Shown in pieces: positions 26,525 through 35,683 of a stretch of 64,000 bases of DNA (within the stretch, counting starts at the first letter, position 1; every line of letters begins with the position of its first letter). Origin of the DNA: Chromohalobacter canadensis (lineage in GTDB: Bacteria; Pseudomonadota; Gammaproteobacteria; Pseudomonadales; Halomonadaceae). The position numbers and the translations under genes were made by a program. The notes under the pieces are model-generated. The model was not told the origin of the DNA and did no database searches. It was given only the letters and a program-made list of their open reading frames with translations. The stretch lies in assembly GCF_034479555.1 (NCBI RefSeq), contig NZ_CP140151.1, positions 2,604,001 to 2,668,000 of the forward strand. Reading direction: 5' to 3'.

Positions 26525-28609
26525 ATGGCATTCGACGCACTTTTCCAACCCATCGAGATCGGCAAGCTGACGATTCGCAACCGCGTGGTCAGCACCGCCC
26601 ATGCCGAGGTCCATGCCACCGACGGCGGCATGACCACTGAACGCTACGTCAAATACTATGAAGAAAAGGCCAAGGGCGGCGTGGGTCTTTCTATCTGCGG
26701 CGGCTCATCGCCGGTGTCGATCGACAGCCCTCAGCCCTGGTGGAGCTCGGTGAATTTGACCACCGATCGCATCATTCCGCATTTCCGCAACCTCTCGGAT
26801 GCCGTCCATAAGCACGGCGGCAAAATCATGATCCAGATCACCCACATGGGGCGTCGCTCGCGGTGGGACGGGCACGATTGGCCGGTACTGCTGTCGCCCT
26901 CGGGGATTCGCGAGCCGGTGCATCGCTCGACCTGCAAGACCATCGAAGAAGAAGACATCTGGCGGATCATCGACGATTTCGCCCAAGGGGCGCGGCGCGC
27001 CAAGGAAGGCGGTCTGGACGGCGTCGAGCTGTCGTGCGTACACCAGCATCTGATCGACCAGTTCTGGAGCCCGCGCGTCAACAAGCGTACCGACGAATGG
27101 GGTGGCAGCTTCGAGGGCCGCATGCGCTTCGGCATGGAAGTGCTCAAGGCAGTACGCGCCGAGGTCGGCGACGACTTTGTGGTCGGCATGCGCATCTGTG
27201 GCGACGAGTTTCACCCGGATGGTTTGACCCACGACGATATGAAGGACATCGCCGCCTACTACGATGCCACCGGCCAGGTCGACTTCTTCGGCGTGGTGGG
27301 CTCGGGCTGCGATACCCACGACACCCTGGCGAACGTGATCCCCAACATGTCCTACCCGCCGGAGCCGTTTCTGCACCTGGCGGCGGGTATCAAGGAAGTG
27401 GTTGGCGCGCCGGTGATCCATGCCCAGAACATCAAGGATCCCACTCAGGCCAACCGCATTCTCGAAGGTGGCTACGTCGACATGGTGGGCATGACCCGCG
27501 CGCATATTGCCGACCCACACCTGATCGCCAAGGTTCAGATGGGCCAGACCGACCGTATCAAGCAGTGCGTGGGGGCCAACTACTGCATCGACCGCCAGTA
27601 CCAGGGCCTCGACGTGTTGTGCATCCAGAATGCGGCGACTTCCCGCGAATACATGGGACTACCGCACGAGATCGAAAAAAGCGCCGGCCCCCAGCGACGT
27701 GTGGTGGTTGTGGGCGGCGGACCGGGCGGCATGGAAGCGGCACGAGTCGCCGCCGAGCGCGGCCACTCGGTGACGCTTTTCGAAGGTGCCGAGGCATTGG
27801 GTGGACAGATCACGCTGGCCGCCAAGGCGCCACAGCGCGATCAGATCGCCGGCATTACGCGTTGGTTTCAGCTCGAGTTGACGCGCCTCAAGGTCGATAT
27901 CCGTCTGGGGGTGTACGCCGACGAGGCGACGATCAATGACCTACGCCCCGACATCGTCATCCTCGCCACCGGTGGCCAGCCGTTCCTGACTCAGGTGCCG
28001 GAATGGGGGTATGCACAAGACCGCGAAGAAAGCTTGGTCGTCAGTGCCTGGGATGTCCTTGGCGGCGATGTGGCGCCGGGCAAGAACGTGCTGGTGTTCG
28101 ATTCCATCTGCGAATTCACCGGGGTTTCGGTGGCCGACTACCTGGCCGACAAAGGCGCCCAGGTGGAGATCGTCACCGACGATACCAAGCCCGGCAGCGC
28201 GGTCGGCGGCACGACCTTCCCCACCTACTACCGCAGCCTCTACGAGAAGGAAGTCATCATGACTGCGGATCTGGCGCTGCATAAAGTCTATCGCGAGGGT
28301 GCATCGCTGGTGGCGGTGCTGGAGAACGAATACACCGGCGTCCAGGAGGAGCGCGTGGTCGATCAGATCGTGGTCGAAAATGGCGTGCGCCCGGATGAGT
28401 CGCTTTATTACGCGCTCAAGGAAGGCTCACGCAATCACGGTCAACTCGATCTCGAAACGCTTTATGCCGCCGCGCCGCAACCTAGCCTGGCAACGTTGGA
28501 CGACGATGCACAGGCCGGCTTCCTGCTGTTTCGAGTAGGCGATTGTACTGCGCCGCGCAACACGCATGCGGCGATCTATGATGCCCTGCGGATCTGCAAG
28601 GACTTCTGA
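26525..28609 (+). CDS. dgcA: Dimethylglycine demethylation protein DgcA
   Basis: With DgcB, converts dimethylglycine to sarcosine and formaldehyde. The 694-residue protein has an N-terminal old-yellow-enzyme FMN barrel (about 1-340), a short iron-sulfur segment, and a C-terminal FAD/NAD-type domain (VVVVGGGPGGMEAARVAAERG near 393-413), the layout of trimethylamine dehydrogenase and 2,4-dienoyl-CoA reductase. The iron-sulfur segment shows Cys348, Cys354 and Cys366, but the expected second Cys is Ala351. Substrate-barrel block GGLDGVELSCVHQHL differs from dienoyl-CoA reductases. It starts 10 bp after the DUF5943 stop. Electrons should pass via DgcB and ETF to quinone. Confidence 0.92.
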   Translation: MAFDALFQPIEIGKLTIRNRVVSTAHAEVHATDGGMTTERYVKYYEEKAKGGVGLSICGGSSPVSIDSPQPWWSSVNLTTDRIIPHFRNLSDAVHKHGGKIMIQITHMGRRSRWDGHDWPVLLSPSGIREPVHRSTCKTIEEEDIWRIIDDFAQGARRAKEGGLDGVELSCVHQHLIDQFWSPRVNKRTDEWGGSFEGRMRFGMEVLKAVRAEVGDDFVVGMRICGDEFHPDGLTHDDMKDIAAYYDATGQVDFFGVVGSGCDTHDTLANVIPNMSYPPEPFLHLAAGIKEVVGAPVIHAQNIKDPTQANRILEGGYVDMVGMTRAHIADPHLIAKVQMGQTDRIKQCVGANYCIDRQYQGLDVLCIQNAATSREYMGLPHEIEKSAGPQRRVVVVGGGPGGMEAARVAAERGHSVTLFEGAEALGGQITLAAKAPQRDQIAGITRWFQLELTRLKVDIRLGVYADEATINDLRPDIVILATGGQPFLTQVPEWGYAQDREESLVVSAWDVLGGDVAPGKNVLVFDSICEFTGVSVADYLADKGAQVEIVTDDTKPGSAVGGTTFPTYYRSLYEKEVIMTADLALHKVYREGASLVAVLENEYTGVQEERVVDQIVVENGVRPDESLYYALKEGSRNHGQLDLETLYAAAPQPSLATLDDDAQAGFLLFRVGDCTAPRNTHAAIYDALRICKDF

Positions 28610-28626
28610 GGAAAGCTATTGCGCTC

Positions 28627-28713
28627 GGCCAGGCGTTGTTGAAGGTCGACTCGTCATGCTCATGGAACACCCAGTCCACTGCGCTGACTCGTCGACCTTC
28701 GCCTAGCCTGGCC
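28627..28713. repeat. Interrupted inverted repeat between dgcA and dgcB
   Basis: Two nested arm pairs: GGCCAGGC (28627-28634) with GCCTGGCC (28706-28713), and GAAGGTCGAC (28641-28650) with GTCGACCTTC (28691-28700), separated by 6-nt and 5-nt spacers. The inner loop is 40 nt. No T-run follows, and dgcB starts 77 bp later. It could be an mRNA processing or stability element that sets dgcA:dgcB ratios. Confidence 0.6.
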
Positions 28714-28789
28714 GTCGCTCATGACGCTTTCCCACCCAGGAAGCACGAGCCGCACCGATAACAATTCCATGTTCGTGAGGTGAGCCGAC

Positions 28790-30829
28790 ATGCTCGATAT
28801 CCTCCTGCCGATCCTGATCTTTTCCGCCCTGGCATTGGCAGCGTTCGGCGCCTGGCGGCGTGTGCGCCTGTGGCGCCGGGGGCGCGCGTCGCGTGTAGCG
28901 ATCATCAGGGGACTGATGGCGATGCCGCGACGCTACCTGGTCGACCTGCACCATGTGGTGGCGCGCGACAAGGTGATGTCCAACACTCACGTCGCCACCG
29001 CCGGCGGCTTCGTCGCCGCCATGGGGCTGGCGATCGTCGTCCATGGCCTGGGCCTTGCCGAGGGCGTCCTGGGCTGGTTGCTGCTGGCGGCCAGCGCGAC
29101 CATGTTCGCGGGTAGCCTGTTCGTCGTCCGGCGGCGGCGTAACCCACCGGCACGCTTGTCGAAAGGACCGTGGATGCGACTGCCCAAGAGCCTGATGGCC
29201 TTTTCGCTGGGCATCTTCGTCGTCACCCTTCCGGCGGTGGGCGTACTGCCACCCGGCTTTTCACAAGGGATGGGCGGCTGGTTGGTCGCATTGTTGCTGG
29301 CCGGCGTGGTGGCCTGGGGCCTGGCGGAACTGGTGGTAGGCATGACCTGGGGCGGGCCGATGAAGCATGCCTTCGCCGGCGCCTTGCATCTGGCTTTTCA
29401 TCGTCGCCCCGAGCGTTTCTCCAGCCGCGATGGCGGTGCGGGACGCTCGACCGGTCTCAAGGCGCTCGATCTCGATGATGCCGAGGCCCCGCTGGGTGTG
29501 GAAACGCCCAGCGACTTCACCTGGAACCAACTGCTGGGCTTCGATGCCTGCGTGCAATGTGGCCGCTGCGAGGCGGTTTGCCCGGCCTTCGCCGCGGGCC
29601 AGCCGCTCAATCCCAAGAAGCTTATCCAGGACATGGTGGTAGGCATGGCCGGTGGCAGTGACGCCCATTACGCCGGCTCTCCCTACCCGTCACCCGAGCG
29701 TGGGGACCAGCCGGTCGGCGAGCACCAAGGCTCACCGCATGGTCCCATCGTCGCGCCGGCTTCGACAAAAGATGGCAAGGCGCTGGTCGATGCCGAGACG
29801 TTGTGGTCCTGCACTACCTGCCGAGCCTGCGTCGAGGAATGCCCGATGATGATCGAGCACGTCGATGCCATCGTCGACATGCGTCGCCATCTGACCCTCG
29901 AAGAAGGCGCGACGCCTGGCAAGGGCGCCGAGGTGATCGACAACCTGATTGCCACCGATAACCCCGGCGGTTTCGATCCCGGCGGGCGGCTCAACTGGGC
30001 GGCGGATCTCGAACTGCCGCTGATGGCCGACGTCAAACGCGCCGAGGTGCTGTTGTGGTTGGGTGACGGCGTCTTCGATATGCGCAATCAACGCACACTG
30101 CGCGCCTTGGTCAAGGTGCTGCGCGCCGCCGATGTCGACTTCGCCGTGCTCGGAAATGAAGAGCGCGACAGTGGCGACGTGGCACGTCGTCTCGGGGACG
30201 AGGCGACCTTCCAGTCGCTCGCGCGGCGCAATATCGCCACGCTTTCCCAGTATCGCTTCGATTGTATCGTTACCTGCGATCCGCACAGCTTCCACGTGTT
30301 AAAGAACGAATACGGCGCCTTCTATCCGGAAGGGCAGGAAGACGGCTACCCGGTCTGGCATCACAGCACTTTCATACACCAGTTGATCGAAGCTGGTCGG
30401 CTGAGACTGGCGCCGGGCCAAGCGGCGCGCGTGACCTACCATGACCCGTGCTACCTGGGCCGCTACAACGGTGAATACGAAGCACCTCGCGCGGTGCTGC
30501 AAGCGCTGGGCGTCGAACTGATCGAAATGCAACGCTCAGGCTATCGCTCGCGTTGCTGCGGCGGCGGTGGCGGGGCGCCGGTCACCGATATTCCCGGCAA
30601 GCAACGCATCCCCGACATGCGCATGGGCGATGTGCGCGAAACTCAGGCCGAGCAGGTGGTAGTGGGCTGCCCGCAATGCACGGCCATGTTCGAAGGTGTC
30701 GTCCCGCCAGCGGGCGACGAGGAAGTCGCGGTCAAGGACATCGCCGAAATGGTCGCCGCCGCGTTGGACACTACGCCGGAGGCGACGCCTGCGCCCCGTG
30801 ATGCCGCCGCCGAGGAGGTCATGTCATGA
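28790..30829 (+). CDS. dgcB: Dimethylglycine demethylation protein DgcB (Fe-S membrane subunit)
   Basis: A 679-residue electron-transfer protein. The N terminus has about four to five membrane segments (about 3-20, 65-90, 92-110, 130-150, 160-190). Two 4Fe-4S motifs follow, CVQCGRCEAVCP near 253 and CTTCRACVEECP near 341, and then heterodisulfide-reductase-type CCG domains (DPCYLGRYNGEY and SRCCGGGGG toward the C terminus). This is the layout of DgcB, which passes electrons from DgcA toward ETF or the quinone pool. Its stop overlaps the etfA start by ATGA. Confidence 0.93.
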   Translation: MLDILLPILIFSALALAAFGAWRRVRLWRRGRASRVAIIRGLMAMPRRYLVDLHHVVARDKVMSNTHVATAGGFVAAMGLAIVVHGLGLAEGVLGWLLLAASATMFAGSLFVVRRRRNPPARLSKGPWMRLPKSLMAFSLGIFVVTLPAVGVLPPGFSQGMGGWLVALLLAGVVAWGLAELVVGMTWGGPMKHAFAGALHLAFHRRPERFSSRDGGAGRSTGLKALDLDDAEAPLGVETPSDFTWNQLLGFDACVQCGRCEAVCPAFAAGQPLNPKKLIQDMVVGMAGGSDAHYAGSPYPSPERGDQPVGEHQGSPHGPIVAPASTKDGKALVDAETLWSCTTCRACVEECPMMIEHVDAIVDMRRHLTLEEGATPGKGAEVIDNLIATDNPGGFDPGGRLNWAADLELPLMADVKRAEVLLWLGDGVFDMRNQRTLRALVKVLRAADVDFAVLGNEERDSGDVARRLGDEATFQSLARRNIATLSQYRFDCIVTCDPHSFHVLKNEYGAFYPEGQEDGYPVWHHSTFIHQLIEAGRLRLAPGQAARVTYHDPCYLGRYNGEYEAPRAVLQALGVELIEMQRSGYRSRCCGGGGGAPVTDIPGKQRIPDMRMGDVRETQAEQVVVGCPQCTAMFEGVVPPAGDEEVAVKDIAEMVAAALDTTPEATPAPRDAAAEEVMS

Positions 30830-32091
30830 GCGATCTTCCGCGTCGCGATCCCCGCCAGGAATGGATCGCCCGCAATCGTTTGCATCCGCGCCACGGCGAT
30901 GTGCTCGCCTCGCTGGGCCAGGGCGCGGCCAGTGAATGGCAGGGGCCCCACGGGCTCATGCGCAGGAATCCGCACGCGGTGGGCTTCATCGGTCCGAATG
31001 GTGTTAAGCGCATCGACCGCAGCGGCACGCAGCAGGGAGCTGGTGGCAGGGCCGAGACACCGAACGCCGAGCGCAAGCCGTTGGTCGAGATCGACGCGCC
31101 GGCCTTCCTGGTCGCGGTGGTGCCGGACATGGCCGGCGGTCGCCTGAGCGGGCATGACCGGGATCTGCTCGGTCTGGCGCGCCAGCTCGCCGATGCCGAT
31201 CACACGGCCCGAGGTGTGGTGGTGGCCGTGATTTTCGGTCCCCATAAGGAGACGAGCTTCGGTGAAGCGGGTGTCGACCGCCTGTTGCATCTCGATTCAC
31301 CGGAGGTTGCGGGCTATGCCCCCGAGGCGCGCTTGGGAGCGCTGATCATGGCCGAGCAGGCCTGGGCGCCACGCCATTGGCTGCTGCCGGACTCCAAGCT
31401 GGGCGGTGGAGAACTGGGAAGGCGCCTGGCGGCGCGTCTCGGCGAACGGTCGGCGACGGGCGTCTGGCAGGTCGCAGCGGACGCCGAGGCGAGCACGGGC
31501 TGGCATTGCACGGCGCGGGGCGCGGCGGGATCGCTGGACATTCGGCGCCCCTTGCCACGAGTCGCCCTGGCCCTAGCCGAATGTGCCGAGCCGGTCAGCG
31601 AAACGCGTCATGCCGCCGCCGAACTGGCCTTGCCTCAGCCATTACCATCGACCTTGTCGCGCATTCAGGATCTCGGCCAGGTAAGTGTCGACCCGTCCGG
31701 CGTGGCCCTATCCGAGGCGGAATTCATTCTCTCCGCGGGCAATGGCGTCAAGGATTGGCAAGGCTTCCACCATGCCGCCGAGGTATTGGGGGCCACCGAA
31801 GGCGCCTCACGCGTGGCGGTGGATGATGGCTTCATGGCCCGTGACCGCCAGGTAGGCGCCACCGGCACCTGGGTTACGGCGCGGGTCTATGTGGCCGTGG
31901 GCATCAGCGGTGCCATCCAGCATCTGCAGGGTATTCAGACCTGCGAGAAGGTAGTGGCGATCAACATGGACCCAGGGTGCGACATGATCAAGCGTGCCGA
32001 TCTCGCGGTAATTGGGGACTCGGCCCAGATACTCGAGGCGCTGGTCACCCTGGTGGCACAGGCGCGAGAGGAGAAACGCCATGCAGCCTGA
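30826..32091 (+). CDS. etfA: Electron transfer flavoprotein, alpha subunit, of the dgc operon
   Basis: A 421-residue EtfA. The C-terminal FAD domain carries the family signature GISGAIQHLQGI followed by VVAINMDPGCDMIKRADLAVIGD (about 360-400), and ILSAGNGVKDW precedes it. Typical EtfA proteins have about 310 residues; here roughly 90 extra N-terminal residues, Arg/His/Gly-rich, precede the first flavodoxin-like strand (AFLVAVVPDM). Start overlaps the dgcB stop by 4 nt. As a dedicated ETF it should carry electrons from DgcAB to ETF:quinone oxidoreductase. Confidence 0.92.
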   Translation: MSDLPRRDPRQEWIARNRLHPRHGDVLASLGQGAASEWQGPHGLMRRNPHAVGFIGPNGVKRIDRSGTQQGAGGRAETPNAERKPLVEIDAPAFLVAVVPDMAGGRLSGHDRDLLGLARQLADADHTARGVVVAVIFGPHKETSFGEAGVDRLLHLDSPEVAGYAPEARLGALIMAEQAWAPRHWLLPDSKLGGGELGRRLAARLGERSATGVWQVAADAEASTGWHCTARGAAGSLDIRRPLPRVALALAECAEPVSETRHAAAELALPQPLPSTLSRIQDLGQVSVDPSGVALSEAEFILSAGNGVKDWQGFHHAAEVLGATEGASRVAVDDGFMARDRQVGATGTWVTARVYVAVGISGAIQHLQGIQTCEKVVAINMDPGCDMIKRADLAVIGDSAQILEALVTLVAQAREEKRHAA

Positions 32092-32884
32092 ATCCGACAT
32101 GACGCCAGGACTCGAAGTGACGGTGCTGGTCTCCGTCGGTCGCCACCCGTTGACCGGCCGGGCGCGGCGTGCCGACCAGGATGCCCGAGGGGTGGAACTG
32201 GCGCGCTCCTTGGCGGATGCCCAGGTGCATCTGCTGCATGCCGGAGAACGCGATGAAAACAGCGAAGCGGCATTGCGCGGCTATCTAGGCATGGGCTTCA
32301 CCGAATTGTCGCTACTCGAGCAGCCCGAAGGCGCCGATGTGTTGCCTGCGCTTGCCGAGGCCTTGGATGCGACGTCGCCGCACCTGGTGATCACGGGCGA
32401 ACGTTCTGAGCGGGGCGAAGGCTCGGGCCTGTTGCCCTATCTGCTAGCAGAGCGCCTTGGCTGGCCTCTGGTGAGTGGCTTGGCGGCAGTGGAAAGCGTC
32501 GAGGAAGGCGTGGCGACCTTGCTGCAAGCCCTGCCGCGAGGTCAGCGGCGGCGCCTCAAGGTCCGCCTGCCGGCCATCGTTACTGTCGATGACGCAGCCC
32601 CCACACCGCGGCAGAGTGCCTACGGGCCGGCACGCCGGGGCGCGTTCGAGGCAACGGCAGGGCCAGTGAGCGTTGACGATGAATGGGCCGCATGGCAGGT
32701 ACAGCCCGCTCGCCCGCGCCCCAAGCGCCTCAAGATCGTCAAGGCCGCCTCAGCGAGGGACCGCTTCAAGGCCGCCGCCGCCAAGGCCGAAGGCGGTGGC
32801 GGTCAGGTACTGACGGACGTGACCCCGGCCCAGGGCGCCGAGGCGATCTTCACGCTACTGCGCGAAGAAGGCGTATTGCGCTGA
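32081..32884 (+). CDS. etfB: Electron transfer flavoprotein, beta subunit, of the dgc operon
   Basis: A 267-residue EtfB-like protein: VTVLVSVGRHPLTG at the N terminus, LVITGERSERGEGSGLLPYLLAERLGWP in the nucleotide region, and RRRLKVRLPAIVTV, the divergent form of the EtfB LPAxxTV signature. It is more divergent than housekeeping EtfB. The ATG at 32081 follows GAGAGGAG and overlaps the etfA stop by 11 nt; ATG at 32099 is possible. Last gene of the dgc operon; the downstream MFS gene faces it. Confidence 0.87.
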   Translation: MQPESDMTPGLEVTVLVSVGRHPLTGRARRADQDARGVELARSLADAQVHLLHAGERDENSEAALRGYLGMGFTELSLLEQPEGADVLPALAEALDATSPHLVITGERSERGEGSGLLPYLLAERLGWPLVSGLAAVESVEEGVATLLQALPRGQRRRLKVRLPAIVTVDDAAPTPRQSAYGPARRGAFEATAGPVSVDDEWAAWQVQPARPRPKRLKIVKAASARDRFKAAAAKAEGGGGQVLTDVTPAQGAEAIFTLLREEGVLR

Positions 32885-32894
32885 GACGCGGCAC

Positions 32895-34055
32895 TCAGGT
32901 AGCGCGCTCATGCTCGGGCAGGCCGATGGCGAGGAAGATGCTGATCACGCCGCCGCCCAGGGCGATCCACAGGGGCGCGGCGGGTGCCCAAAGTGCGGCG
33001 ACCGGCCCCAGCAGCATAACGCCGAGAGCCGCCAGCGCGTTGGCCAGGCCCAGCGCCATGCCCGACCCCAGCGAGCGATTCTCGGGCAGGATGTCCTGGG
33101 CGATGAGGATGCCTAGCGGCAAGGTCGCGAACAGGCTGATGCCCAGCACGCCGAGCACGATCCACAGCCAGATGCCTTCGGCTAGCAGGAAAGCCGCCAG
33201 CATGATGACCGAGATGCTCATGGCGACAATCAACACCGGGCGGCGGCCGAAGCGATCCGAGAGCCGCCCGCCGCCGAGGTTGCCGATCACGCCGACGACC
33301 AGCATGACGGTGATGAAACTGGCGCCGGTGGTCAGGTCGCCCCCGCCCTGGGCCCACATCAGTGGTACATAGGTCACTACCGAAAGGATCATCAGCGAAC
33401 GCAGGGTGGAAAAGGTCACCAACCGCGATAGCGGACCGGCATGCAGACGCCAGGCGATGGGGGTGGCATCCGCGGCGCGTGGCGGCAGACGCGGCGCCCA
33501 GTGCAGCACGAACGGCAGCGTGACGAGCGCGGGCAGGGCGAGTAGCCACAGGTAGCCTAGTCCCCATTGCACCACCACCCAGCTCGCCAGGGCCGGCCAT
33601 ACGCCGCGCCCTACCTCACCGCCGACCATGAAGATCGACATCGCGGCTCCCGGGCGCTCGCCACCCAGACGGCGAATACCGGCCAGCGCCTGGGGATGGA
33701 AGAAGGCGTTGGAGATCCCGATCAGCATCAGAATGCCGAGCAGAGGCCAAAAGCCTGAGGCGAAGCCTACCAGGGCGCCGCCCAGCGACGAACCGGCGAG
33801 CCCCAGGGCAACCATGACGCGGCCGCCGACACGGTCGGCAAAAATCCCCACCAGCGGTTGCAGTGCCTGGCCCATCAATAAGGCCGCCATGATCGTACCC
33901 GCCAGCGCCACCGAGAGATTGAGGGAGATCAGGATCGCCGGCAGCACGCCCGGCAGATAATTGGCGGCGCCGTCGTTGAGAAAATGCGCCCAGCTCATGC
34001 CGGTCAGGCGAGCAGGACGGGAACGAGACGAAGTGGCGGCGGTCGAGGCCTCCAT
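32895..34055 (-). CDS. MFS transporter
   Basis: A 386-residue major facilitator with about 12 hydrophobic segments and a cytoplasmic GxLSDRFGRRPVLI motif between the halves (GGRLSDRFGRRPV). The N-terminal half has DGAANYLPGVLPAIL and FADRVGGRVMVAL, reminiscent of the fosmidomycin-resistance (Fsr)-like group. It is divergent from fdhA across a 268-bp gap and convergent with etfB. Its placement inside the betaine/C1 region suggests export or uptake of a related compound, but there is no direct sequence evidence for the substrate. Confidence 0.85.
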   Translation of the reverse strand: MEASTAATSSRSRPARLTGMSWAHFLNDGAANYLPGVLPAILISLNLSVALAGTIMAALLMGQALQPLVGIFADRVGGRVMVALGLAGSSLGGALVGFASGFWPLLGILMLIGISNAFFHPQALAGIRRLGGERPGAAMSIFMVGGEVGRGVWPALASWVVVQWGLGYLWLLALPALVTLPFVLHWAPRLPPRAADATPIAWRLHAGPLSRLVTFSTLRSLMILSVVTYVPLMWAQGGGDLTTGASFITVMLVVGVIGNLGGGRLSDRFGRRPVLIVAMSISVIMLAAFLLAEGIWLWIVLGVLGISLFATLPLGILIAQDILPENRSLGSGMALGLANALAALGVMLLGPVAALWAPAAPLWIALGGGVISIFLAIGLPEHERAT

Positions 34056-34323
34056 GGCGAACTCCGGTGGCGAATGGGCGGCAGATCCACTCCGGGGTGG
34101 GGCGTATTTCGATCATTGCTTGAATAGCACGCCCACGGAGCCGGAACAAGTCGCGCTTATTGTAAGGCGGCGAACGATCAGCAGGTCTTGGTTGGCACGG
34201 CAATGTCTCTTTTGAGCATGGCGATGACTCGCTGGGAACAGTACGCGCCAGCAAGAGGGCTATGGTCGAAGAGTGGCGTTGACGCCACGACGCCTCTCAC
34301 CATAAAGCCAAAGGACAATAGCC

Positions 34324-35517
34324 ATGAGTGCAGCCAACCGCGGCGTGATCTACATGGGCGCCGGCCATGTCGAGGTCCAACCGATCCCTTTCCCCGAACT
34401 GGCGCTGGGTAATCGCAAATGCGAGCACGGCGTGATTCTCAAGGTCATCACCACCAACATCTGCGGCAGCGATCAGCATATGGTGCGCGGTCGCACCACC
34501 GCACCGAGCGGCATGGTGCTCGGTCACGAAATCACTGGCGAAGTCGTCGAGTGCGGGCGTGACGTCGAGTTCATCGGCGTCGGCGATGTCGTCTCGGTGC
34601 CCTTCAACATCGCCTGCGGGCGTTGCCGCAACTGCAAGGAAGGCCAGACCGGCATCTGTCTCAACGTCAATCCTGCCCGTCCGGGCGCTGCCTATGGCTA
34701 TGTCGACATGGGCGGCTGGGTCGGTGGCCAGACCGAGTACGTCATGGTGCCCTATGCGGACTTCAATCTGTTGAAGTTTCCCGACCGCGATATCGCCATG
34801 GACAAGATCCGCGATCTGACGTTGCTGTCCGATATCTTCCCTACTGGCTTCCACGGTTGCGCCACCGCCGGTGTCGGCCCTGGAAGCACTGTCTACATCG
34901 CTGGAGCCGGGCCGGTCGGGCTGGCCGCGGCGGTCTCAGCCCAGCTGCTGGGTGCTGCCTGCGTCATCGTCGGCGACATGAATCCGCAGCGTCTCGATCA
35001 AGCCAAAAGCTTCGGTTGCGAGACGCTAGACCTGCGCCAGGACACACCGATGCCCGACATGCTGGAACCCATCCTCGGCGCACGCGAAGTGGACTCGGCA
35101 GTGGACGCGGTGGGCTTCGAGGCGCGTTGCCATGGCCACGACCATGCGCATGAGCAGCCCGCCACGGTGCTCAATGCCTGCATGGATGTCACCCGGGCTG
35201 GTGGCCAGATCGGCATCCCCGGGCTGTACGTCACCGAAGACCCCGGCGCCGAAAGCCAGGAAGCCCAGCATGGCAACCTGTCGATGCGTCTCGGCCAGGG
35301 CTGGGCCAAGTCTCACTCCTTCCATACCGGCCAGTGCCCGGTGATGAAGTACCACCGGCAGCTGATGCAGGCGATCTTGTTCGATAAGGTGAACATCGCC
35401 GACGCGGTCAATGTCGAGGTCATCTCCCTGGACGACGCACCGCGCGGATATGCGGATTTCGACGGAGGCGTGGCCAAAAAGTTCGTTATCGACCCACACG
35501 GCAGTGTGGCCGCCTGA
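34324..35517 (+). CDS. fdhA: Formaldehyde dehydrogenase, glutathione-independent
   Basis: A 397-residue zinc MDR dehydrogenase that oxidises formaldehyde to formate with tightly bound NAD, without glutathione. Diagnostic segments are TTNICGSDQHMVRGRT with the catalytic Cys near 47, GHEITGEV, CGRCRNCKEGQTGIC (structural zinc), YGYVDMGGWVGGQTEYV, and the long insertion around CHGHDHAHEQPATVLN that separates this family from other MDR enzymes. AAGGA precedes the ATG. In Pseudomonas a homologous fdhA is part of the betaine demethylation region and removes formaldehyde from DgcAB and the sarcosine steps. Confidence 0.95.
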   Translation: MSAANRGVIYMGAGHVEVQPIPFPELALGNRKCEHGVILKVITTNICGSDQHMVRGRTTAPSGMVLGHEITGEVVECGRDVEFIGVGDVVSVPFNIACGRCRNCKEGQTGICLNVNPARPGAAYGYVDMGGWVGGQTEYVMVPYADFNLLKFPDRDIAMDKIRDLTLLSDIFPTGFHGCATAGVGPGSTVYIAGAGPVGLAAAVSAQLLGAACVIVGDMNPQRLDQAKSFGCETLDLRQDTPMPDMLEPILGAREVDSAVDAVGFEARCHGHDHAHEQPATVLNACMDVTRAGGQIGIPGLYVTEDPGAESQEAQHGNLSMRLGQGWAKSHSFHTGQCPVMKYHRQLMQAILFDKVNIADAVNVEVISLDDAPRGYADFDGGVAKKFVIDPHGSVAA

Positions 35518-35683
35518 GCGGCCGGCGCAGGTCCCGGTGCGGGGCCGTGGCCAGTTACCGGTCGCACGCCATTCGCGATTCGGTCTGACACCATGGTCTA
35601 CCCGACATTGCCCCGCTCCGGTGCCACTATGCAATCAGGTGCCCGCTTCAGGGCGGGCAGCCGGTATCCGGGAGGTGTTTTCC

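Noticed and set aside
26863..27939. A 358-codon frame on the plus strand inside dgcA
   Set aside because: Different frame from dgcA, extremely Arg/Gly-rich, no domain; a GC-driven shadow.
35518..35683. Possible molybdenum-cofactor or cobalamin riboswitch before the formate dehydrogenase genes
   Set aside because: GC-rich dyads are present, but the conserved cores of these riboswitches could not be found by eye.
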